Assembly: GCA_002712125.1 (NCBI GenBank)
Contig: PASL01000027.1
Coordinates: forward strand, 9,518-17,327
Source of the DNA: Chloroflexota bacterium
GTDB taxonomy: Bacteria; Chloroflexota; Dehalococcoidia; Lucifugimonadales; Lucifugimonadaceae
Length of the DNA: 7,810 nt
Reading direction: 5' to 3'
In this document: one piece after another, positions 1 to 6,545 of the stretch
Position numbering within the stretch: position 1 is the stretch's first letter
Layout: every line of letters begins with the position of its first letter
Program-made: the position numbers and the translations under genes
The notes under the pieces: generated by a model
The model's database searches: none
The model's input: the letters and a program-made list of their open reading frames with translations, nothing else
Told to the model about the DNA's origin: nothing

Positions 1-62
1 CTAAAAGTTTAAATTTAACTTTATAGTGATTATTATGCCAATCATAATGGAGTCTTGCAAAC

Positions 63-81
63 GCCTTAAGGCCTTATAAGG
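63..81. repeat. Nested perfect palindromes (GCCTTAAGGC / CCTTATAAGG)
   Basis: Seen directly: GCCTTAAGGC at 63-72 and CCTTATAAGG at 72-81 are each perfect 10-bp palindromes sharing base 72, and TAAGGCCTTA at 67-76 across the join is a third. They form a small G+C-containing island in A+T-rich sequence, 12 bp beyond the stop codon of the HIT gene. A 5-bp stem (64-68 with 77-81, 8-base loop) can form. Read leftward there is no U-tract after it, so it is not a standard intrinsic terminator for the HIT gene. Read rightward it is followed by a mixed A/T stretch, which would at best be a weak terminator for a gene left of the window. It could also be a protein-binding site. The function is unknown. 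Confidence 0.35.
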
Positions 82-93
82 GTAAATTTATTA

Positions 94-435
94 TTAATTT
101 AGGAGGCCTAGAGTCTCTCCACCGATAAGATGCAGATGAATATGATCTATTATTTGACCAGAATCTTTTCCTTTATTAATTATGATTCTGTAACCGGAGT
201 CAAGAATTCCAAGTTTTTTTGCGATAATATCAGTTGATATTAGAAGTTCTCCAAAAATTTCTAAATTTTTTGTTTGCCCTATATTTTCAATATGTCTTTT
301 TGGAATAATTAATATGTGTTTTTTTGCCACAGGATTTATATCATTAAAAGCAAATATTTTTTCATTCTCATATACTTTATTGCAAGGTACCTTGCCATCA
401 ATTATTTTACAAAATAAACAATCTTTAATAGGCAC
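94..435 (-). CDS. HIT-family (histidine triad, HINT-like) nucleotide-binding hydrolase
   Basis: The protein has 113 residues, the usual size for bacterial HINT-type proteins, so it is probably complete. What is visible: the N-terminal zinc-site pair C6-x2-C9 in 'CLFCKII', the core segment with P35 leading to 'HILIIPKRH' (H40, H48), and the C-terminal triad H98-I-H100-L-H102 followed by 'LIGGE'. By comparison with HINT1, the middle histidine H100 should be the nucleophile. The family hydrolyses purine nucleoside phosphoramidates or related nucleotidyl conjugates in the cytoplasm; the physiological substrate is often unknown. The start is GTG: it sits 6 bases after an SD-like AGGGTGA and places the CxxC segment at the usual distance from the N-terminus. 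The gene lies 15 bp after the HTH gene on the same strand, so the two are probably co-transcribed. Family assignment is firm; the exact substrate is not. Confidence 0.95.
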   Translation of the reverse strand: MPIKDCLFCKIIDGKVPCNKVYENEKIFAFNDINPVAKKHILIIPKRHIENIGQTKNLEIFGELLISTDIIAKKLGILDSGYRIIINKGKDSGQIIDHIHLHLIGGETLGLLN

Positions 436-441
436 AATATT

Positions 442-448
442 TCACCCT
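442..448 (-). promoter_or_regulatory. Shine-Dalgarno of the HIT gene
   Basis: Read leftward, AGGGTGA lies 6 bases before the GTG at 435-433. It contains GGTGA, a good match to the 3' part of the AGGAGGTGA consensus. It supports the GTG start and shows that this gene, internal to its transcription unit, uses a conventional ribosome binding site. Confidence 0.6.
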
Positions 449-450
449 GA

Positions 451-903
451 TCACATAGGTACTTCTGTGTTATTAGCTGGAAAAATATTTTTATCAAGAT
501 CAGAATATTCAACTGTATTTACAGATGCTGTGTTTATATTGTTTGCAGCTCTATTTGCCTCTTCAGTTAGTCTGTTTATGTTTCGGTTAGTAAAATTTCT
601 TTCTACAGGCGAATTATCCGAGGAACGAATTGGCCTGTATCTTTTATTTAACAAAGGCCTTTCTTTTTCTTGATTTGTTTCTATTTCAAAGGGAAAATTA
701 GAACTAACTGCTAATAAAGTAAGAATAGTAATAGATGCTCCTCTTGGTTGGTACATACCATTTTCCCATTCACTAATAGTTTGCTGTCTTATGCCAAGTT
801 CTCTCGATAAAGCTGTCTGAGAAAGTTTTAGATGTTTTCTTAGATTTTTTATGCTTGCTGCTTGCCATTTAAAATTTATTGGAGGTGCTTGTTTAGTAAT
901 CAT
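451..903 (-). CDS. Cro/C1-type (XRE family) HTH DNA-binding protein with Asn-rich tail
   Basis: This 150-residue protein has a Cro/C1-type helix-turn-helix at about residues 15-68. Helix 1 is near 15-27, helix 2 is 'QTALSRELG' (29-37), and the recognition helix is 'RQQTISEWENG' (39-49), followed by 'YQPRGAS' (51-57) and a hydrophobic helix. A W13 just before the domain and the PRGAS segment resemble a family I associate with Chloroflexi (recollection, not searched). Residues about 79-150 are polar and rich in Asn, Arg, Thr and Ser without hydrophobic blocks, so they are probably disordered; no ligand-binding or peptidase domain is visible. It is likely a cytoplasmic transcriptional regulator with unknown targets. 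The ATG at 903 has no SD but has -10-like hexamers close upstream and lies inside an inverted repeat, which hints at autoregulation. The stop is 15 bp before the HIT gene. Confidence 0.88.
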   Translation of the reverse strand: MITKQAPPINFKWQAASIKNLRKHLKLSQTALSRELGIRQQTISEWENGMYQPRGASITILTLLAVSSNFPFEIETNQEKERPLLNKRYRPIRSSDNSPVERNFTNRNINRLTEEANRAANNINTASVNTVEYSDLDKNIFPANNTEVPM

Positions 904-936
904 ATATCTAGATTACATATATGTTTAAAAGTAAAC
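901..936 (-). promoter_or_regulatory. Candidate promoter/operator at the start of the HTH gene
   Basis: CATATAT (901-907) and ATATATG (917-923) form a perfect 7-bp inverted repeat separated by 9 bp; the left arm contains the start codon of the HTH gene. Directly adjacent, GTTTA (923-927) and TAAAC (932-936) form a second inverted repeat with a 4-bp spacer. Read leftward, -10-like hexamers TGTAAT (917-912) or TAATCT (915-910) lie 8 or 6 bases before the ATG. No good -35 box is at the right distance. An XRE regulator binding dyads at its own start would be typical of the family, but the sequence is very A+T-rich and chance dyads are expected. Confidence 0.35.
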
Positions 937-969
937 AAAGAGAATTTAAAACAGAATTAGGGAATTTTA

Positions 970-2247
970 TTATAAGTAATTATTAATTGAATTTTTTAAA
1001 TTTTTATCAATAGGTCCAACACATGAAATTATCATTTTTGTTTTGTCAAACATGCTATTTGCTACGTTCTTTATACTAGATGTAGTAACCTCATTAATTT
1101 TTTTTGTGATTTCCTCAATCGTTTGAATTTTTCCTGATGTTATTTCTTGAAAGCCTAAGAAATTTGTAATAGACATTGTGTCTTCCAGTCTCATATACAT
1201 TTTTCCTATAGTGTATTTTTTTGCTTTTACTAATTCTTCTTCAGTGATATTTGCTTTTACTTTTTCTAGTTCATTTTGAACAACTTTAATAGTTTCTTTA
1301 ACATTTTTTGGTTCCACGGCAGAGTCAATAATAAAAGAACCGGTATCTGTGAAATACTGAACATTACTTCCAATATTATAAGCTAAGCCTCTTGACTCTC
1401 TAATTTCTTCAAATAATCTACTGCCCATAGTTTCTCCTAGAATAACTGATAAAAGTGATAGAGAATATTTTTTATCATTAAGATAATCGATCCCAGCAAA
1501 TCCAATATTTAAGTGTACTTGCTCAGTATTCTTATTAATAACCTCTAGTTTGAAATTTGCGTTTGTTTTTGGAGCGGGGGTATAAATCTGATTTTCGCTA
1601 GGGCCTCCGTATTTATCGAGGATTTTTGAAATTTTATCAACAATTTGATTGTGATTAATATTTCCAACCACAGAAATAACGGTGTTAGATGAAGTATATT
1701 TTTTTTTGAAAAAAGATAGTAAGGAGTTTTTTGAAATATTTTCAACAGAATTTATACTGCCTGCTATATCTCTGCCCATAGGGTGATTAGGCCAAAGCAT
1801 ATTTTCAAATATTAAGTTTACATGGCTGGCAGGTGAATCATAAGATGATCTAATTTCCTCATAGATTACTTTTTTTTCCTTATTGATATCATCTATTTTA
1901 AATAATGAATTTAAAAACATGTCTACAAACAAAGAGATACCCTCATTACAATTTTCAAGTGGGATTTTACACCAATAACCTGTTACCTCTTTATCTGTAA
2001 ATGCATTAATTGAACCTCCAACATCCTCTACAACAGAGGATATTAGTTTTGGTGTTTTTTTATTTTTAGTTCCTTTAAATAATACGTGTTCAATTAAGTG
2101 AGAGGCTCCGGCTAAATCATCAGTTTCATCTCTAGATCCACATCCAACAAGAAAAACTATTCCAACAGAATTTGTATAGGGAATTTGATTTGTTAGGATT
2201 CGTAATCCATTGTCCAGTGTTGATTTATTGAAAGTAATTTTGTTCAA
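970..2247 (-). CDS. M16 family zinc metallopeptidase (single-unit, M16B-like)
   Basis: The protein has 425 residues, the usual length of a single-unit M16B peptidase (mitochondrial processing peptidase beta-like, including bacterial YmxG/MlpA relatives). The inverted zinc motif HxxEH is intact as H50-L-I-E53-H54, and the distal zinc ligand is E130 or E131 in 'VIYEEIRSS', at the expected spacing. The second half carries the conserved 'GSRLFEEIRESRGLAY' segment (275-290), with R283 and Y290 as the likely substrate-binding Arg/Tyr pair. So it should be catalytically active, degrading or processing peptides in the cytoplasm, probably as a dimer. No signal peptide or membrane segment is seen. The start is TTG at 2247: an in-frame TAA lies five codons upstream, no ATG precedes the conserved 'LDNGLRIL', and the N-terminus fits the family. 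No SD is present. It is the first gene of the leftward run, divergent from the glycosyltransferase gene. Family certain; substrate unknown. Confidence 0.95.
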   Translation of the reverse strand: MNKITFNKSTLDNGLRILTNQIPYTNSVGIVFLVGCGSRDETDDLAGASHLIEHVLFKGTKNKKTPKLISSVVEDVGGSINAFTDKEVTGYWCKIPLENCNEGISLFVDMFLNSLFKIDDINKEKKVIYEEIRSSYDSPASHVNLIFENMLWPNHPMGRDIAGSINSVENISKNSLLSFFKKKYTSSNTVISVVGNINHNQIVDKISKILDKYGGPSENQIYTPAPKTNANFKLEVINKNTEQVHLNIGFAGIDYLNDKKYSLSLLSVILGETMGSRLFEEIRESRGLAYNIGSNVQYFTDTGSFIIDSAVEPKNVKETIKVVQNELEKVKANITEEELVKAKKYTIGKMYMRLEDTMSITNFLGFQEITSGKIQTIEEITKKINEVTTSSIKNVANSMFDKTKMIISCVGPIDKNLKNSINNYL

Positions 2248-2258
2248 AGTAATTTTTG

Positions 2259-2264
2259 TTTATA
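2259..2264 (-). promoter_or_regulatory. Candidate -10 box of the leftward M16 operon
   Basis: Read leftward, this is TATAAA, 5/6 to TATAAT, ending 11 bases before the TTG start of the peptidase gene. Transcription would begin only a few bases before the start codon, consistent with the absence of any SD. A -35 match is weak: TTGTAT, three of six bases, at about 19 bp. The box overlaps the region that would be translated if the neighbouring rightward gene began at its upstream TTG (2256). Confidence 0.4.
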
Positions 2265-2267
2265 GAA

Positions 2268-2301
2268 TTGTTTTTGGATAAGAATACAAATAAAATATTA
2301 T
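2268..2301 (+). promoter_or_regulatory. Candidate promoter of the rightward glycosyltransferase operon
   Basis: Two overlapping solutions are visible. TTGTTT (2268-2273), 17 bp and TAAAAT (2291-2296) is one; TTGGAT (2274-2279), 16 bp and TATTAT (2296-2301) is the other. In the second, the -10 ends 8 bases before the ATG at 2310, so the transcript would start at or next to the start codon. No SD-like sequence lies between 2295 and 2309. Both -10 boxes match five of six consensus bases, but such matches are common in A+T-rich DNA. Confidence 0.4.
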
Positions 2302-2309
2302 TAATAATT

Positions 2310-5300
2310 ATGAACATAACAAGTTACTTGCAAAAAAAAACAACCGCTAGCATTCTTTTTCTAATAATTTTTTTCACTTTATTAGTTAGATTGTACGGCA
2401 TTAATTGGGACAATGGAACACTTTTTCATCCTGATGAGAGAGCTATGTTATCTCAAGTATACGACATAAGTTTTCCTGAAGGTGAGGAGTGGAAGGATTT
2501 TTTTAATTCAGATAAAGGTACACTGAATCCTGGCTCGTTTAATTGGGGTAGTATGCCTCATTATGTTCTTAAATTGGTTCAGTATGCTTATGCTCCAATT
2601 GATTGGTTAGATATTTACGAATTAAGGTATCCTGGCAGAATACTTTCTTCTATTTTTGATTCATTGTCTGTTTTATTTATATTTTTAATTTCAAGGTATA
2701 TTTTTAATAATAAAGTTGCTCTTTTATCAGCTTTTTTAACTTCTTTTTCGGTTATTCATATTCAATTAAGTCATTTTTATGCAGTAGATACTTTTTCAAC
2801 TGCTTTTGTTTTAGGAACGATTTATTACTCACTAAGAGTAACTTATGAAGGAGGTAGAAAGAATTCATTACTAACTGGTGCAATGTTTGGTTTTGCATTG
2901 ACTACAAAATTTTCAGTAATGCCTCTTGTTTTACCTGTATTAATATCTCATATTATTTTTCAATTTTCTCAAAGTAATTCCGATCGGTTGATAATTATTT
3001 TTAATCGAGTAAATATTTGGAATTTGCTAAAAAATCTATTTTTATTTGCATCTACTTGTTTATTAACCTTAATAATTTTTCAGCCATATATGTTTATAGA
3101 TTTACATACATATATTAATACGATCTCAACACAAGGTGAAATGGTCAGGCGAAATATAGATTTTCCTTTTACAAGGCAATATATTGATACACCAAAATAT
3201 ATATATCAGATTATTCAAACTGGTATTTGGGGTTTTGGTCCAGCATTAGGAATAATGGCTTGGCTTGGCTTTTTTTTATCTATTATTTCGCTAATAATTT
3301 TTAGAAGAAAATCAGATATTATTATCATTTCATGGGTGTGTTTATACTTTGCTCTAACAGGATGGTTCGATGTTAAATTTTTACGATATATGCTTCCTAT
3401 AACACCATTTTTAATTATGTATTCATCTCGACTGACTTTTTGGTTTGTAGAGATAATTAAGTCACTGAAACCTGAAAGTAAATGGATAATTTATATTCCA
3501 GTACTAATTATAGTATTTTTTACACTTCATTACTCATTGTCCTTTTTAAATATTTATTCTGATAAACACCCTTCTGTGACTGCATCTCAGTGGTTAGAAA
3601 ATAATGCAGATAATAGATCTGTAGTTGTCCAAGAACATTGGGATGAAGGAATTCCTCATAATTCACGAGTGATTTTTGGAGAAAGACTAGAAACTTATAA
3701 TTATGATAATCTGAACAAATTTCAAAAGATTTCAGAGCAATTAGAAAATGCAGATTATTTTGTTTTAGTTTCTAATCGCTTATACGCAACAATACCTAGA
3801 TTAAAAGACAGGTATCCGATAAGTAGTCTATTTTATGAAAAGTTATTTTCACAGGAACTTGGTTATGAGGTTGTTTTTACAACTAACAGATCAATAAGAG
3901 GTTTAGGAATAGAGTATCATGAAGATCTTTTTTCAAGAGTCGACTTTACTTATGATGAACAAGTATTAAGAAGTAATAAAGATTTAATAAGTATTAACTT
4001 TGGGTGGTCTGATGAAAGTTTTTCCGTATATGATCATCCAAGAATATTTATATTTGAAAATAAAAAACAATTTTCTTCACAAGAGATTTTAGATGTCATA
4101 GGTTTGCAAAATGGTTATTTTTACACTCCTGGTAGTGAACGCCTTGGTTTGATTTATGAAAATGAAAAAGCAGATATTCAACAAAATGGCGGAACTTGGT
4201 CCTCAGTGTTTTTCTTGAGCTCTGTTCCAAATATATTATATCCTTTTATTTGGTATTCCCTTATTTTATTTATTTCACTAATAGCTTTTCCAATAACTTG
4301 GGCGATATTTAAGCGGTGGCCTGAGGCTGGGTATTTATTTTCTAAACCACTTGCCATTGCACTTTCTTCAATTTTCACATGGATGACTGTATCTTATGGA
4401 ATAATACAATATAATATTTTATCCATATTATTAGGCTATGTACTTTTAGGACTTCTCTCAATTCTATTTATAAAAAATGACCTTTCTCATTTTAAAAAGT
4501 TTATACGTATCAATTTAAAAAGTATTATAAAACTTGAGTTTTTGTTTTTGTTTGTTTTTGGGATTTTTCTTCTGTTAAGATTGGTAAATCCAGATTTATG
4601 GCATCCATATAAAGGTGGAGAAAAACCCATGGATTTTGCTTATCTTAATGCTGTTATCAAATCAACAATTTTTCCTCCATATGATCCTTGGTATTCGGGG
4701 GGTTACTTGAACTACTATTACTATGGTCAATTCATAGTTTCTAACCTTATTAAATCTACTGGGATACCATCATCTATAGCCTATAACTTAGCTGTTCCTT
4801 TGTTAGCTGCATTAACATTCACCGTATCTTTCTCATTAATTAGAGGTATTTGTTATTTATCAAATGTAAAGTCGGTCAAAAGTTACTCATTATACGCTGG
4901 ACTTTTAGCAGGTTTTCTAGTTACTTTTGCCGGCAATATAGATGGCTTATATCAACTTGTTTCTATACTTCGTAATGATGTAAATAGTTTTGATTTTTGG
5001 AGTAGCTCTCGATTGATGAATGATCAATCTGGAGGATTTGAAATAACAGAATTTCCATTTTTTACATTTTTATTTGCTGATTTACATGCTCATTTAATAG
5101 TCATCCCATTTGGATTATTATCGATTTCATTAACCTTTGCTCTTTATACAAAAATATTGAAAAAGGATGCTTATTTTGGACAATTTTTATTAGCATTATT
5201 GCTAGGCTTTATACTTGGTTCTATTAGAATAATAAATACGTGGGATTTTCCAACACAACTATTGTTATCCACTTTCATTATATTTTTTGGATACTTGTTA

Positions 5301-6545
5301 TATTCTAAAAACACACGATTAGAAAGATTAATTTTATCTACTTTGTTAATCTTTTTTATAATAGTTTGTTCTTATGTCCCCTTTATTCCATTTCATCAAA
5401 ATTACGAATTATTTAATGATGGTATTACTAGAAACAGATTTTATACTCAAATAACAGATTTTATAAACATAAATATGTTTTTCTTATTTGTATTAATTTC
5501 TTTTATTGTAATTAATTATAAAAACTATCTCAGATTATTTAATAATGGGTATCAAAAATTTGTAATAAAAAGAAATAAGATAAAAATTTTCCTGATTATA
5601 TTTTTTATTCTATTTCTTTCAGTCACATTTTCGTTGCTATTGACAGATTTTGTAATTGTAGGTCTATCCGCATTATTTATAAGCATTATTGGTCTTTATT
5701 TTATTTTGTCGTATTTCAATAAATCTTATGAAGATACATACTTTTTTCCTATAACAATTTTGATAATGTTAGTCTATTCATTGTATGCTGGAGTAGAAAT
5801 TTTTACCGTAAAAGATGATATAGGTAGAATGAATACTGTTTTTAAGTTTTATATACAGGCATGGATACTATTTTCCCTAGGAACATCATACTTATTGTGG
5901 AAGATATTCTCAGGTATAGGATTTAATTTTAGAAATTATAATTTAAAGTTTAAGTTTTGGACAATATTACTCTTGATGATGGTATTCTCTATATCGATTT
6001 ATACTTTTTATGGTAGTAAAGATAGAAATGATACGAGGTTTAATAAAAACTTTATTTCTTTAGATGGTATGGAATATATGAAATCAACGGAATATTATTT
6101 TCAGGACAAAAAGATAGATCTTATGTATGATTATTTAGCAATAGAGTGGCTAAATAATAATATAGAAGGCTCACCTACAATAATTGAAGGAATAACAGAT
6201 CAATACCAGTGGGGTAATAGGATTTCTATCTATACAGGATTGCCTTCTGTTGTGGGTTGGGATTGGCATCAGAGACAACAAAGAGTCGAATACGCATACT
6301 CTGTAACATCAAGAAGATCTGACGTTCAAAGATTCTATCACTCAACTTTACCTAGAACAGCTATAGAAATTATAAATAAATATGACATTAAGTATGTTTT
6401 TCTAGGTCAATTAGAAGAATCTCTATATACTAATGCTGGACTTGAAAAATTTGAAGAAATGGAATCTATAGGATTAGTAAAAATTTATCCTAATGAAATG
6501 ATTAATTATGAAACACCTGTAAGGATTTATAAATATATTGATTAG
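2310..6545 (+). CDS. Bimodular membrane protein: PMT-like GT-C glycosyltransferase fused to YYY/DUF2298 domain
   Basis: The protein has 1,411 residues, many hydrophobic helices and two modules. The N-terminal module (about 1-420) resembles PMT/ArnT (GT39/PMT_2) enzymes: a first membrane helix at about 13-30, then an acidic loop motif H40-P-D-E-R44, and 'HFYAVD' with H155 and D160. An extracytoplasmic soluble region follows (about 420-630). The C-terminal module (about 640-1411) is a full DUF2298/Chlor_Arch_YYY domain: YYYYG (802-806), 'ADLHAHL' (D924, H926, H928), 'NTWDFP' (W978), 'GRMNTVFKFY' (R1173) and 'TGLPSVVGW' with W1317 and H1320. The first module should transfer sugars from polyprenyl-phosphate donors at the outer membrane face; the YYY domain's reaction is not established, though its layout also looks GT-C-like. 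The ATG at 2310 is chosen because the alternative in-frame TTG at 2256 would add 18 residues, overlap the divergent promoter region and lacks an SD. The stop overlaps the HAD gene by 8 bp. Domain calls firm; acceptor unknown. Confidence 0.88.
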   Translation: MNITSYLQKKTTASILFLIIFFTLLVRLYGINWDNGTLFHPDERAMLSQVYDISFPEGEEWKDFFNSDKGTLNPGSFNWGSMPHYVLKLVQYAYAPIDWLDIYELRYPGRILSSIFDSLSVLFIFLISRYIFNNKVALLSAFLTSFSVIHIQLSHFYAVDTFSTAFVLGTIYYSLRVTYEGGRKNSLLTGAMFGFALTTKFSVMPLVLPVLISHIIFQFSQSNSDRLIIIFNRVNIWNLLKNLFLFASTCLLTLIIFQPYMFIDLHTYINTISTQGEMVRRNIDFPFTRQYIDTPKYIYQIIQTGIWGFGPALGIMAWLGFFLSIISLIIFRRKSDIIIISWVCLYFALTGWFDVKFLRYMLPITPFLIMYSSRLTFWFVEIIKSLKPESKWIIYIPVLIIVFFTLHYSLSFLNIYSDKHPSVTASQWLENNADNRSVVVQEHWDEGIPHNSRVIFGERLETYNYDNLNKFQKISEQLENADYFVLVSNRLYATIPRLKDRYPISSLFYEKLFSQELGYEVVFTTNRSIRGLGIEYHEDLFSRVDFTYDEQVLRSNKDLISINFGWSDESFSVYDHPRIFIFENKKQFSSQEILDVIGLQNGYFYTPGSERLGLIYENEKADIQQNGGTWSSVFFLSSVPNILYPFIWYSLILFISLIAFPITWAIFKRWPEAGYLFSKPLAIALSSIFTWMTVSYGIIQYNILSILLGYVLLGLLSILFIKNDLSHFKKFIRINLKSIIKLEFLFLFVFGIFLLLRLVNPDLWHPYKGGEKPMDFAYLNAVIKSTIFPPYDPWYSGGYLNYYYYGQFIVSNLIKSTGIPSSIAYNLAVPLLAALTFTVSFSLIRGICYLSNVKSVKSYSLYAGLLAGFLVTFAGNIDGLYQLVSILRNDVNSFDFWSSSRLMNDQSGGFEITEFPFFTFLFADLHAHLIVIPFGLLSISLTFALYTKILKKDAYFGQFLLALLLGFILGSIRIINTWDFPTQLLLSTFIIFFGYLLYSKNTRLERLILSTLLIFFIIVCSYVPFIPFHQNYELFNDGITRNRFYTQITDFININMFFLFVLISFIVINYKNYLRLFNNGYQKFVIKRNKIKIFLIIFFILFLSVTFSLLLTDFVIVGLSALFISIIGLYFILSYFNKSYEDTYFFPITILIMLVYSLYAGVEIFTVKDDIGRMNTVFKFYIQAWILFSLGTSYLLWKIFSGIGFNFRNYNLKFKFWTILLLMMVFSISIYTFYGSKDRNDTRFNKNFISLDGMEYMKSTEYYFQDKKIDLMYDYLAIEWLNNNIEGSPTIIEGITDQYQWGNRISIYTGLPSVVGWDWHQRQQRVEYAYSVTSRRSDVQRFYHSTLPRTAIEIINKYDIKYVFLGQLEESLYTNAGLEKFEEMESIGLVKIYPNEMINYETPVRIYKYID

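Noticed and set aside
1..93. Short open frames at the left edge, including a leftward ATG-started 14-codon frame (45-1) and a rightward tail ending at TAG 24-26.
   Set aside because: They are too short, show no recognisable family and no SD. The rightward tail could be the end of a gene outside the window, but eight codons cannot show it.
314..673. A 119-codon open frame on the + strand.
   Set aside because: It lies antisense across the HIT and HTH genes, both of which have clear family motifs; its apparent hydrophobicity comes from the complement of Asn- and Lys-rich codons.
904..969. A terminator between the M16 and HTH genes.
   Set aside because: No G+C-containing hairpin followed by a U-tract is present, only A+T-rich sequence with short AGAATT-like repeats (941-946, 953-958).
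1545..1745. A 66-codon leftward frame inside the M16 gene.
   Set aside because: It is in another frame of a gene with intact catalytic and fold motifs, with no start signal of its own.
2256..2309. An N-terminal extension of the membrane protein from TTG at 2256 (18 extra residues).
   Set aside because: It would overlap the likely promoters, has no SD, and adds nothing conserved before the first membrane helix; the ATG at 2310 is preferred.
4178..4378. A 66-codon leftward frame inside the large membrane protein gene.
   Set aside because: It is antisense to a conserved part of the YYY module and has no supporting motif.
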